Below the pieces are notes generated by a model that had not been told where the DNA came from, ran no database searches, and was given only the letters and a program-made list of their open reading frames with translations. Shown here piece after piece: positions 29,820 through 37,265 of a stretch of 50,888 nucleotides of DNA (within the stretch, counting starts at the first letter, position 1; the number at the start of each line of letters is the position of its first letter). Where the stretch lies: assembly GCA_011525785.1 (NCBI GenBank), contig WYBT01000008.1:1-50888 (forward strand), in the 5' to 3' direction. Source of the stretch: Planctomycetaceae bacterium. Lineage in GTDB: Bacteria; Planctomycetota; UBA1135; GCA-002686595. A program made the position numbers and the translations under genes.

Positions 29820-31451
29820 ATGCCGATCGCCCTCTCCATCGCACAGCTTGCGGCCAGTCTGGCGCTCGCGGCGCCGCAGTCGCCCGAGTGGACGCCGGCG
29901 CAGGCCGAGCACCTGCTCAACCGCGCCAGCTTCGGCGCGCGGCCCGCGGAGGTCGAGTCAGCGGTCCGCGCAGGTCGTCAAGTGCTCGTCGAGCAGCTCT
30001 TGAAGGGCTTCGTCGAACCGGCGGAGCCCTTTTTCGTCGACGCACCTGTTCGTCCGGATCGGCGAGAGCTCGAAGGCTTGACCGAGAAGCAGCGCCGCGA
30101 CGCGCTCGACCGCTATCGGCGCGAGGAGCGCGAGCTGCTCTTCGCTTACGCGGGCTGGTGGATCGAGCAGATGGTCGAGGCCGAGCACCCGCTGCGCGAG
30201 AAGATGGTGCTGTTCTGGCACGGCTACTTCACGAGTTCGATGCGCGACGTGCGCAACGCCGAGGCGATGATCCGCCAGAACGAGCTGTTCCGCCGCCACG
30301 CGCTCGGCAACTTCGGTCAGCTCCTGCGGGCCGTGCTGCGCGACCCGGCGATGCTCGAGTACCTCGACAACAACCAGAATCGCAAGGACAAGCCCAACGA
30401 GAACCTGGCGCGCGAGCTGCTCGAGTTGTTCACGCTAGGCCTGGGCAACTACACCGAGCAGGACATCAAGGAAGCCGCGCGCGCGCTGACGGGCTGGCGC
30501 ACGCAAGCGGGCAGCGAGGCGCTGTATTCGCCGCGCCAACACGACAACGGCAAGAAGACGATCCTCGGCCGCACCGGGCGCTTCAACGCCGACGACCTGG
30601 TCGACATCGTGCTCGCGCATCCGGCCTGTCCGCGGCGCGTCGCCGGCAAACTGCTCGAGCACTTCGAGGGCCGCGCGCCGAGCGAGGAACGCCTGGCTGA
30701 GTACGCGCAGTTCCTGAAGGAGTCCAAGTACGAGCTCGCGCCGTTCTTCGAGAAGCTGCTGCTCGACGAGCGCTTCTACGCGCCCGAAGTGATCGGCGAA
30801 CGCATCGCGGGGCCGGTCGAGTACCTGGTCGGCAGCGTGCGGCGCCTCGGCGTGCAGGTTCCTCCGCCGCTCCTGTGGCTCGCGGCCGGGCAACTCGGCC
30901 AGCGCTTGTTCGATCCGCCCAACGTGAAGGGTTGGGACGGCGGCGAAGCGTGGATCTCCACCTCGACGTTGCTCGCGCGTGGAAACATGGCGGGCATGTT
31001 GCTCGGCGTGGTCAAGCTCGAAGACGTGCTCAAGGACGACGCGTTCGAGGCCGGCGACGAGCCGGGGATGATGGACGGCGGGATGATGGGCGACTCGATG
31101 GGGCCCAAGCCCGCGGCCGGCGCCGAGAAGAAGGTCGACCTCGGACCCGAGCTGAGCGCGATGAAGCGCATGCTCGGCACGGTGTACTACCCGCGCATCA
31201 ACTTGACTGCGCGCGTTTCGCGCGTGGGTCTGTCGAGCGACGGCGAGATCATCGACTTCCTCGCCGACGAGCTGCTGCCGATCGCGCTCACGCCGTTGAG
31301 CCGCGCTGCGCTGGTCGAGTTCCTCGAGAACGAGCGCCGCCAGCTCGACGTCGACGACGGCCGCCTGCTCGGCGCCGGAGTGAAGGCCGAGGGTGTGCTG
31401 CGCCGGCTCGCGCACCTGATCCTCTCGCTTCCGGAAGCGCAGGTGAGCTGA
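29820..31451 (+). CDS. DUF1800 protein
   Basis: This is a 543-residue protein; AAGGAG lies six bases before the ATG. The N-terminus (MPIALSIAQLAASLALAAPQ) looks like a signal peptide. The core is diagnostic for DUF1800: HLLNRASFGARPAEVE, KMVLFWHGYFTSS, NQNRKDKPNENLARELLELF, FTLGLGNYTEQDIKEAARAL and the NVKGWDGGEAWISTSTLLAR close. A Met/Gly/Asp-rich insert (about 415-440) interrupts the C-terminal part. DUF1800 proteins are nearly always paired with DUF1501 proteins, as here (stop and start overlap by one base). They are exported, probably acting together at the cell surface, but their reaction is not known. Confidence 0.95.
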   Translation: MPIALSIAQLAASLALAAPQSPEWTPAQAEHLLNRASFGARPAEVESAVRAGRQVLVEQLLKGFVEPAEPFFVDAPVRPDRRELEGLTEKQRRDALDRYRREERELLFAYAGWWIEQMVEAEHPLREKMVLFWHGYFTSSMRDVRNAEAMIRQNELFRRHALGNFGQLLRAVLRDPAMLEYLDNNQNRKDKPNENLARELLELFTLGLGNYTEQDIKEAARALTGWRTQAGSEALYSPRQHDNGKKTILGRTGRFNADDLVDIVLAHPACPRRVAGKLLEHFEGRAPSEERLAEYAQFLKESKYELAPFFEKLLLDERFYAPEVIGERIAGPVEYLVGSVRRLGVQVPPPLLWLAAGQLGQRLFDPPNVKGWDGGEAWISTSTLLARGNMAGMLLGVVKLEDVLKDDAFEAGDEPGMMDGGMMGDSMGPKPAAGAEKKVDLGPELSAMKRMLGTVYYPRINLTARVSRVGLSSDGEIIDFLADELLPIALTPLSRAALVEFLENERRQLDVDDGRLLGAGVKAEGVLRRLAHLILSLPEAQVS

Positions 31452-32698
31452 TGGACCGCCGCACACTGCTCTCGCTGGGCGCGCTCGGCGCCGGAACCCT
31501 GCTCTCCTCGCGCGCAGACGGCGCAGTGAAGCTGTTCAGCTCGCCGCTGTTGCCGCAGGAGCGCGCGCACCGCCCGCTGATCGTGCTGCAGCTCTCCGGC
31601 GGCAACGACGGACTCAGCACGGTCGTTCCCTACGCCGAGGACGCCTACCACCGCGCGCGGCCGTCGATCGCGCACAAGAAGGACAAGCTGCTCGTGCTCG
31701 ACGAGTACCGCGGCTTGAACGGCGAGCTCAAGCGCCTGCGCGCCGCGTTCGATGCCGGCCGCGTCGCGATCGTCGAGGGCGTGGGCTACCCCAAGCCCAA
31801 TCGCTCGCACTTCCAATCGCTCGACATCTGGCACGCCGCCGACGAGCGCGGTCGCGGAGTGGGCCAGGGCTGGATCGGCCGCGCCTGCGCCAAGGCTTGC
31901 GCCGGCGACAGCAATCCCAACCTCGTGGTGCACGTCGGCGCGAACGTGCCGTACTCGCTGCACTCGCTCGAGCACCCGGCGGCGACCTTCGTGAATCCCG
32001 CGGCCTATCGCTGGGCCGGCGGCGAGCACGAGACCGATGCCTACGCCAAGGCGAGCGGCGCTGCGGCGGAAGGCGACGAGATGGCGCCCGAGAAACCCGT
32101 GCGGCGCGAAGGCGAGTCGAGCGTCGAGTTCCTGCGGCGCGTGATGAACGACGGGCACAGCTCGTCGCTCGCCGTGCGCCGTGCGGCGGCGCGCTACCAG
32201 ACGCCGATCAACTATCCGCGCAACGATGCGCTCGCGACCTCGCTGCGCGACGTGGCGGCGCTGGTGAACAGTGAGATCGGCTCGCGCGTGCTCTCGCTCG
32301 AGCTAGCGGGCTTCGACACGCACACCGACCAGCGCAACCGCCACGACAACCTGATGCGGCAACTCGACGGCGCGCTGGGCGCGTTCCTCGAGGACCTCGG
32401 CCGCTCCGAGCGCGGCCAGGCGGCGATCGTGCTGGTCTTCAGCGAGTTCGGCCGCCGCGTCGCCGAGAACGGCTCACGAGGCACCGACCACGGCGTCGCC
32501 GCGCCGCTGTTCGTGCTCGGCCACCGCATCAAGGGCGGCCTGTTCGGCAAGCACCCTTCGTTCGACAAGCTCGACGCCGGCGACCTCGCGCACACGACCG
32601 ACTTCCGCAGCGTCTACGCGACGCTGATCGAGCGCTGCTTCGCGCTCGAGCACGAGTACGTGCTCGGCGCGAAGTACGCGCTTGTGCCGGTGGCGTGA
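31451..32698 (+). CDS. DUF1501 protein (Tat-type leader)
   Basis: This 415-residue protein opens with a Tat-like leader (MDRRTLLSLGALGAGTLLSS). The core is typical of DUF1501, a sulfatase/alkaline-phosphatase-fold relative: LIVLQLSGGNDGLSTVVPY near 44-62, NRSHFQSLDIWH near 118-129, SRVLSLELAGFDTHTDQRN near 278-296, IVLVFSEFGRRVAENGSRGT and DHGVAAP near the end. The start overlaps the DUF1800 stop (TGATG), so the pair is translationally coupled. Its last 125 bases are duplicated at 35195-35319, on the far side of the kinase gene. Confidence 0.95.
   Translation: MDRRTLLSLGALGAGTLLSSRADGAVKLFSSPLLPQERAHRPLIVLQLSGGNDGLSTVVPYAEDAYHRARPSIAHKKDKLLVLDEYRGLNGELKRLRAAFDAGRVAIVEGVGYPKPNRSHFQSLDIWHAADERGRGVGQGWIGRACAKACAGDSNPNLVVHVGANVPYSLHSLEHPAATFVNPAAYRWAGGEHETDAYAKASGAAAEGDEMAPEKPVRREGESSVEFLRRVMNDGHSSSLAVRRAAARYQTPINYPRNDALATSLRDVAALVNSEIGSRVLSLELAGFDTHTDQRNRHDNLMRQLDGALGAFLEDLGRSERGQAAIVLVFSEFGRRVAENGSRGTDHGVAAPLFVLGHRIKGGLFGKHPSFDKLDAGDLAHTTDFRSVYATLIERCFALEHEYVLGAKYALVPVA
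32574..32698 (+). repeat. 125-bp direct repeat, copy 1 (3' end of DUF1501 gene)
   Basis: This segment is nearly identical to 35195-35319 (a handful of substitutions, no gaps); both copies end exactly at the TGA. The kinase gene lies between the copies. Confidence 0.9.
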
Positions 32699-32706
32699 GT
32701 CGAGAC

Positions 32707-34914
32707 TCAGGGCCAGCGGGCGACGCGGAAGCCGCGTGTGACCTTCTGTTCCGCGGGCGCGGTCGCGCCTCGTGCCGAGGCGCGACACTGGTCTGGCTGT
32801 CCGGCGAAGAAAGAGCCTCCCCGCATGACGTAGAACTCGCCGGTCTTGGGACCCGACGGGTCGACTGCAAGTTCGCCGCACTGCGAGTAGTAGGTCTCGC
32901 TGTACATGTCGGAGCAGAACTCCCACAGATTGCCGAGCATGTCGTGAAACCCGAGGGCGTTGGCGCCCTTCAGTCCTACCCGGTGTCGGGCGTTTCTCGC
33001 GTTGGACGGCCGCCACGCCGCCCAGTTCGGATCAGCGTAGTAGGGGCCGGTCGTGCCCGCCCGACACGCGTACTCCCACTCTGCTTCGGTAGGAAGTCGA
33101 AGGCCGGGGGAGCGAGACAGAATTCGCAAGGCCTCGTCGGGCGACATGCCGTTCACCGGATCGTCGTCAACCGAACGCTCCCAGCGACGAGAGACGAGGG
33201 CTTCAACCTCGTCGACTCGAATCTCGTATCGCCCCAGATAGAACGCCCTTGAGATTCGCACCTGGTGCGCAGGTTTCTCATCGGGGCGCGCTCGCGGATC
33301 GTCGTCGCTGGCGCCACGCCGATACTCGCCGGGAGGAACGAGCAACAACTCGATTCGGCTCACTCTGTCACGCACGCGCCAGGGAAGCGCCGTTGCCTCG
33401 ATTCTCTGGAGAAAGTCCGCGTCCGTGACGACTTTGGGGTCAACGCGCTCGTCGAGGATCTCCGCCCACTGGCTGACGAGTTCGCGATTGGCCTCGCGGA
33501 GAATCTGGGCGCTGGACACAGCCGGTCTCTCGGCGGCGCCGGGCTCAAAAGAGAGCGGTGACGGCGCGTCAGGTGTCTTCTCATCCGCCAACGGCCCGCT
33601 TTGTGTCGACGGCGGCTCCGGTGTCGGCGTCTGCAACGGCAGGCCCGCGATTGTCGACTCTGCTTGGACGGGCGCCGGCCGCAGCACGCGTCGAATGACG
33701 AACACTCCGCTGACCAGAACAGCGAGAGAAACGCCGGTCAGCAGCTTGGCGCGCGCCGTCGGAATGGCGGAGTCGACGGACTCGAGGACCTCTCGAAGCG
33801 CCTGTGGCCGGAGCCGCACTAAGTCCTGCATCACCGCGCCCGCGCCACGACGACGCTGGAAGCGCGACTCGAAGGCCGCGAGAGCCGTCGCAAACTCCTG
33901 CGCCGATTGAAAGCGCTCCTGTGGACGGCGCGCCAGCGCCCGCAGGCAGATGCGCTCGAGTTCGCGCGGACACTCCGGTCGCAAGCTCGTGGGGGGCGCG
34001 GGATCGCGCTCCACGATGGCGCGCATGGTGTCGAACAGGCCGTTGGAGTCGAAAGGCCGTTGGAGCGTGAGCAGCTCATACAGCATCGACCCGACACTGA
34101 AGACGTCGCTTCGAGCGTCGATCTCGTCGAAGCGGGATTCGACCTGCTCGGGGCTCATGTACGCGGCCGTTCCCAGCACATCGCCCGACTGGGAGACCGT
34201 GAAGTCGTCCTGGACCAGCACGAGGCCGAAATCGGCGAGAAGCGGCTCGTCGTTCTCGGTGAGCAGGATGTTGTGGGGCTTGATGTCGCGGTGTACGACG
34301 CCGAGTTCGTGCGCATGCTGCAGGGCGACGCAGATCGCGCGTGTCCATTTCGCGACGTTGAGGTAGTGCCGACGGGGAAGTCGTCGACCGTTGTTCGCGG
34401 CTAGCACGACGTCCGCCAGCGATCGCCCGCCCGGCACCAATTCCTGCACGATGTACGGCCGCGCGTGAAAGAACCCCGTCGCGTGAACACAGACGATGTT
34501 GGGATGGCGCAGCTGGAGTCCAGCGCGCGCCTCACGGTGGAAGCGCATCACGGCGCGCGCGTTGCGAGTCAGCTGCGGGTGCATCAGCTTGAGCGCGAAC
34601 TCGGACCCGTTCGCGTCGCGTGCGCTCCAGACTTCGCCCATGGCCCCGCGACCCAGACGCTCCTCGAGCGTGTACGGCCCGACCTTCGCGCCCCGCGTCA
34701 GCGTCTCCGAAAGGTCCGGTCCGGGGGACGCATGCGCATTGTCGAGCAGATCCTGGAACTGCGCGAGGTCGCTATACAGCTCACGCAGTCGAGATGCGAG
34801 CTGAGGATGCTCCCGGCAGAGGTCCTCCAGGGCCTCCGCGGAGTTCGAGTGGGACTGGGTGAGAAAGCGCGCGAGCACGCTTTCGGCTGAAGGCGGCGAG
34901 TTGCGAGCGGGCAT
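32707..34914 (-). CDS. Ser/Thr protein kinase fused to formylglycine-generating-enzyme-like domain
   Basis: The 735-residue protein has a Hanks-type kinase domain at about 80-350: P-loop GRGAMGEV (88-95), Lys109, catalytic HRDIKPHN (208-215), DFG (228-230) and YMSPEQ. One membrane helix lies at about 390-410. The C-terminal region (about 520-735) is an FGE-sulfatase/SUMF1 fold: IELLLVPPGEYRRGA, KPAHQVRISRAFYLGRYEI, LRLPTEAEWEYACRAG, GLYD-like GFHDMLGNLWEFC, and a final TRGFRVARWP. The segment that normally precedes LPTEAEWEY is short. Such fusions are common in planctomycetes; the outer domain is a probable ligand-binding or modified sensor module. The gene is minus-strand between two copies of the DUF1501 end, and its codon use looks less GC-rich. 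Its ATG follows a -10 by nine bases. Confidence 0.9.
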   Translation of the reverse strand: MPARNSPPSAESVLARFLTQSHSNSAEALEDLCREHPQLASRLRELYSDLAQFQDLLDNAHASPGPDLSETLTRGAKVGPYTLEERLGRGAMGEVWSARDANGSEFALKLMHPQLTRNARAVMRFHREARAGLQLRHPNIVCVHATGFFHARPYIVQELVPGGRSLADVVLAANNGRRLPRRHYLNVAKWTRAICVALQHAHELGVVHRDIKPHNILLTENDEPLLADFGLVLVQDDFTVSQSGDVLGTAAYMSPEQVESRFDEIDARSDVFSVGSMLYELLTLQRPFDSNGLFDTMRAIVERDPAPPTSLRPECPRELERICLRALARRPQERFQSAQEFATALAAFESRFQRRRGAGAVMQDLVRLRPQALREVLESVDSAIPTARAKLLTGVSLAVLVSGVFVIRRVLRPAPVQAESTIAGLPLQTPTPEPPSTQSGPLADEKTPDAPSPLSFEPGAAERPAVSSAQILREANRELVSQWAEILDERVDPKVVTDADFLQRIEATALPWRVRDRVSRIELLLVPPGEYRRGASDDDPRARPDEKPAHQVRISRAFYLGRYEIRVDEVEALVSRRWERSVDDDPVNGMSPDEALRILSRSPGLRLPTEAEWEYACRAGTTGPYYADPNWAAWRPSNARNARHRVGLKGANALGFHDMLGNLWEFCSDMYSETYYSQCGELAVDPSGPKTGEFYVMRGGSFFAGQPDQCRASARGATAPAEQKVTRGFRVARWP

Positions 34915-34923
34915 GGGCGCAAG

Positions 34924-34929
34924 ACATTA
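34924..34929 (-). promoter_or_regulatory. -10-like TAATGT, nine bases before start codon
   Basis: On the minus strand the context is CGCGCTAATGTCTTGCG. Nine bases separate it from the kinase ATG, so the transcript is probably leaderless or nearly so. Confidence 0.5.
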
Positions 34930-35194
34930 GCGCGGCGGCCGGCGACCGCGATTCCCCGCTGCGCTGCTCACCAAGTCGCAGTCGACCCGCCAGCGTTGCG
35001 GCTCGCTTCGACGCAACCCCGTGATCGCGTCCGGCGAAGGCTCCGCTGCTCGGGCTCGACTTGCGCCGCAGAATGTGTCGCGAGCTCGAGCAAGTTCCTG
35101 CGGCCCTGAATCGAGTGCGTGTCGTGCTCGCGCGAATGCGCAAGCGAAGCCACGGTCGCTCGATCGGCCTCCCAGCCGGTTGAGCTCGAGCGGT

Positions 35195-35319
35195 ACGCCG
35201 GCGACCTCGCGCACACGACCGACTTCCGCAGCGTTTACGCGACGTTGATCGAGCGCTGCTTCGGGCTGAAGCACGAGGACGTGCTCGGCGCGAAGTACGC
35301 GCTTGTGCCGGTGGCGTGA
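35195..35319 (+). pseudogene. Duplicated 3' fragment of DUF1501 gene
   Basis: Reads DLAHTTDFRSVYATLIERCF...YALVPVA and stop, the last 41 codons of the DUF1501 gene with a few substitutions (Ala-Leu-Glu to Gly-Leu-Lys, Tyr to Asp). Nothing upstream resembles the rest of DUF1501, so it is a fragment, not a second gene. The open frame reaches back to 35119 but that extension has no homology. About 280 bases between the kinase start and this fragment contain no gene. Confidence 0.85.
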
Positions 35320-35340
35320 AATGGCCGAGGCGCTGTCCGA

Positions 35341-35500
35341 GGGCGCAGCGCGGCCTTCACGCCGCTGCGAATGGGCGCATCGGCCAAGGCGCCGCTGCGC
35401 CCCGCGGCATTCGGCCGCGCTGAGGTGTTTATTGGATCGCTCCTACCTCCTGAATCCTTCGCACAGAGCGAAGGATCCCAGAGGCAGGAGCTCAGGGTGC
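35341..35500 (+). repeat. Dispersed structured repeat, copy 1
   Basis: Aligns without gaps over 160 columns to the reverse complement of 44411-44570; 76 of the first 100 positions are identical. Conserved blocks include CGGCCTTCACGCCGC, CCCGCGGCATTCG, CCGCGCTGAG and CTCAGGG. Self-complementary segments (for example CGCGGC/GCCGCG around ATTCG) suggest RNA structure. In the sense that matches the + strand at 44 kb, this copy lies just 3' of the minus-strand gene ending at 35536. Confidence 0.8.
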
Positions 35501-35504
35501 GATC
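35435..35504. other. Long interrupted stem-loop
   Basis: Three nested pairings are seen: GATCGC/GCGATC (35435-35440 with 35499-35504), CTCCTG/CAGGAG (35447-35452 with 35485-35490), and a perfect ATCCTTCGC/GCGAAGGAT around a five-base loop (35454-35462 with 35468-35476). It starts about 30 bases after the stop of the minus-strand gene at 35536 and could be its transcript 3' end; no T tract is present. Confidence 0.7.
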
Positions 35505-35535
35505 GCTGGGCCGTCGAACAGCGCCTCGAGTGAAG

Positions 35536-37107
35536 TCACGGAACGATCGAGACCTCGACGCCGTTGGTGAAGGCGCGCGAGAGCGGCGCGGCGGCGGAGT
35601 TGGTCAGGGCCTGGAACGAAAAGGTCTGGCCGACCAGCGCAATCTGATTGGGGATCATGCGCTGCGTCACGTTCGGCGAGGACGCGCCGGCGGAGGTGAA
35701 GCTGAAGGTGCGCGCGAGCAGCGGGTTGAGCTCGAACGAGCCGAACGGCGTCGCCGAGGGACTCGTCAGGCCCGCGCGGGCCCAGTACAGCACGCTCGGC
35801 GAGTCGGGGCCCCAGTTGTTCAGGCGCAGCGGGCTGCCGATCGAACCGCTCGACACGAGCTCGAGAGGCGTGAACTCGTAGGCGCCGATATCCGTGCGGC
35901 CCAGCGAGTCGAGGTTGCCGTCGATGTCGCGCCGCACGCCCAGCGCGTCGCGTGCGCTGCTCGGCGCCGCCAGCGCAGCATCGATGCACGGGCTGCCCCA
36001 GCGCAGTCGGAAGTCGCCGTCGCCTCCGTTGCGGAAGCCCGGATCGCCCGAGAAGCAGCCGTTGACGCCGTCGAGACTGCCGTCGGCGATGAAGGATCGC
36101 GACGCGCTGATCTCGACCGGGCCGAAGGTGTAGATCGAGTCGCCGGGGCTGGCCACGATCGATGACTCGAGCACGAGCTTCATCGGTCCCACGCCCGTGG
36201 TGAGCGCGAGCGGCGTCGTGGTCTCCGCGATCGTGCAGCGCGTGAACGACGCTTCGAACGACGCCCCGACGCTGGTGGAGAGCAGCGCGTAGCTGGAGTA
36301 CGTGATCGCTGTGTCGACGCAGCGCACGCGTGTCAGCTCGTTGTGGTCGGTGCTCACGCCGAGTGCGCCGGTTCCCAGGCTGTCGAAGGTGCAGCGTTCG
36401 AACAGCGCGTCCACCGACCCGACGATCGCGGCGCCGCCGCCGCCCGAGTCGCCGATGAAGCTGTCGAGCACCGTCAGTTGAACCTGCGGCGTGAGTGCGA
36501 GCCCGGTGGCGCGGATCGCCACGGAGTTGCTCGTCGGCTCCGTCACGCCGATGAACATGCGCTCGAATCTCGGCTGGCACTGGCCGCCCAGGCCGGCGAC
36601 ATCCACGCCGCGATCGATCATGCGCTCGATGCGCACGTCGACGAAGGTCGGGCTCACCTCGCCGGCTTCGGCCGCCAGCTCCACGCAGCGGGCCGCGCGC
36701 CGCAGCTCGAGATGCTCGACGCGCGTGTCCGCGCCGAACACCTGCGGCTGCGCAGCGCTGGACGCGAAGCGCAGGATCACGGAGTTGGGCGCGCCGTTCG
36801 CCGTCAGCACCGGCCGCTCCGCGCCGGCGAGGCCGATCAGTTGATGCCCGGGCTTGGGTGCGATGGGAAAGCTCTCGCCGAGCGCTGCGCTGTAGGTTCC
36901 GGGCGCGATCAGGATCCGCTCGGAGCCCGCCGCAAGCTGCGAAACAGCGTGAGTGATCGTGCGCCACGCGCTCTGCGGGCTCTGGCCGTTGTTGGCGTCG
37001 CTCCCGTTGACCGCGTCGACGTACCAGTCGGAGGCCTGCGAGCTGCCGGCAAGGAGAAGCGAGGAGAGTGCGACTCGCGCGGCTGCCGTGACGAACCTGC
37101 TCTTCAT
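35536..37107 (-). CDS. Secreted beta-helix protein (DUF1565-type)
   Basis: This 523-residue protein has its ATG preceded by CAGGAG. Signal peptide MKSRFVTAAARVALSSLLLA, then SSQAS. The mature protein opens DWYVDAVNGSDANNGQSPQS with AWRTITHAVSQL, the DUF1565 signature, then a beta-helix with turns such as VEHLELRRAARCVEL and RCTIAETTTPLAL to about residue 400, and a DIDGNLDSLGRTDIGAYEF close. The last 100 residues (from LVSSGSIGSPLRLNNWGPDS) form a separate beta-rich C-terminal domain found at the end of many planctomycete secreted proteins. Substrate and function are unknown. Its upstream region (37108-37265) shows no clear promoter. Confidence 0.85.
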   Translation of the reverse strand: MKSRFVTAAARVALSSLLLAGSSQASDWYVDAVNGSDANNGQSPQSAWRTITHAVSQLAAGSERILIAPGTYSAALGESFPIAPKPGHQLIGLAGAERPVLTANGAPNSVILRFASSAAQPQVFGADTRVEHLELRRAARCVELAAEAGEVSPTFVDVRIERMIDRGVDVAGLGGQCQPRFERMFIGVTEPTSNSVAIRATGLALTPQVQLTVLDSFIGDSGGGGAAIVGSVDALFERCTFDSLGTGALGVSTDHNELTRVRCVDTAITYSSYALLSTSVGASFEASFTRCTIAETTTPLALTTGVGPMKLVLESSIVASPGDSIYTFGPVEISASRSFIADGSLDGVNGCFSGDPGFRNGGDGDFRLRWGSPCIDAALAAPSSARDALGVRRDIDGNLDSLGRTDIGAYEFTPLELVSSGSIGSPLRLNNWGPDSPSVLYWARAGLTSPSATPFGSFELNPLLARTFSFTSAGASSPNVTQRMIPNQIALVGQTFSFQALTNSAAAPLSRAFTNGVEVSIVP

Positions 37108-37265
37108 TCGAATGGCTCCTGAAGGAAGTGGACTTCGTCGGTGAGGTCCGCCAACCCGCATGCCGACGATCGTGCGGCGTTTACTTGCCGGTTGCGTCGC
37201 AGTAACGGGCCTCTCGGCAGGTTTTCGCAGCCAACCTCAACGCGAGTTTCGTGCCGTGCAGCTCG

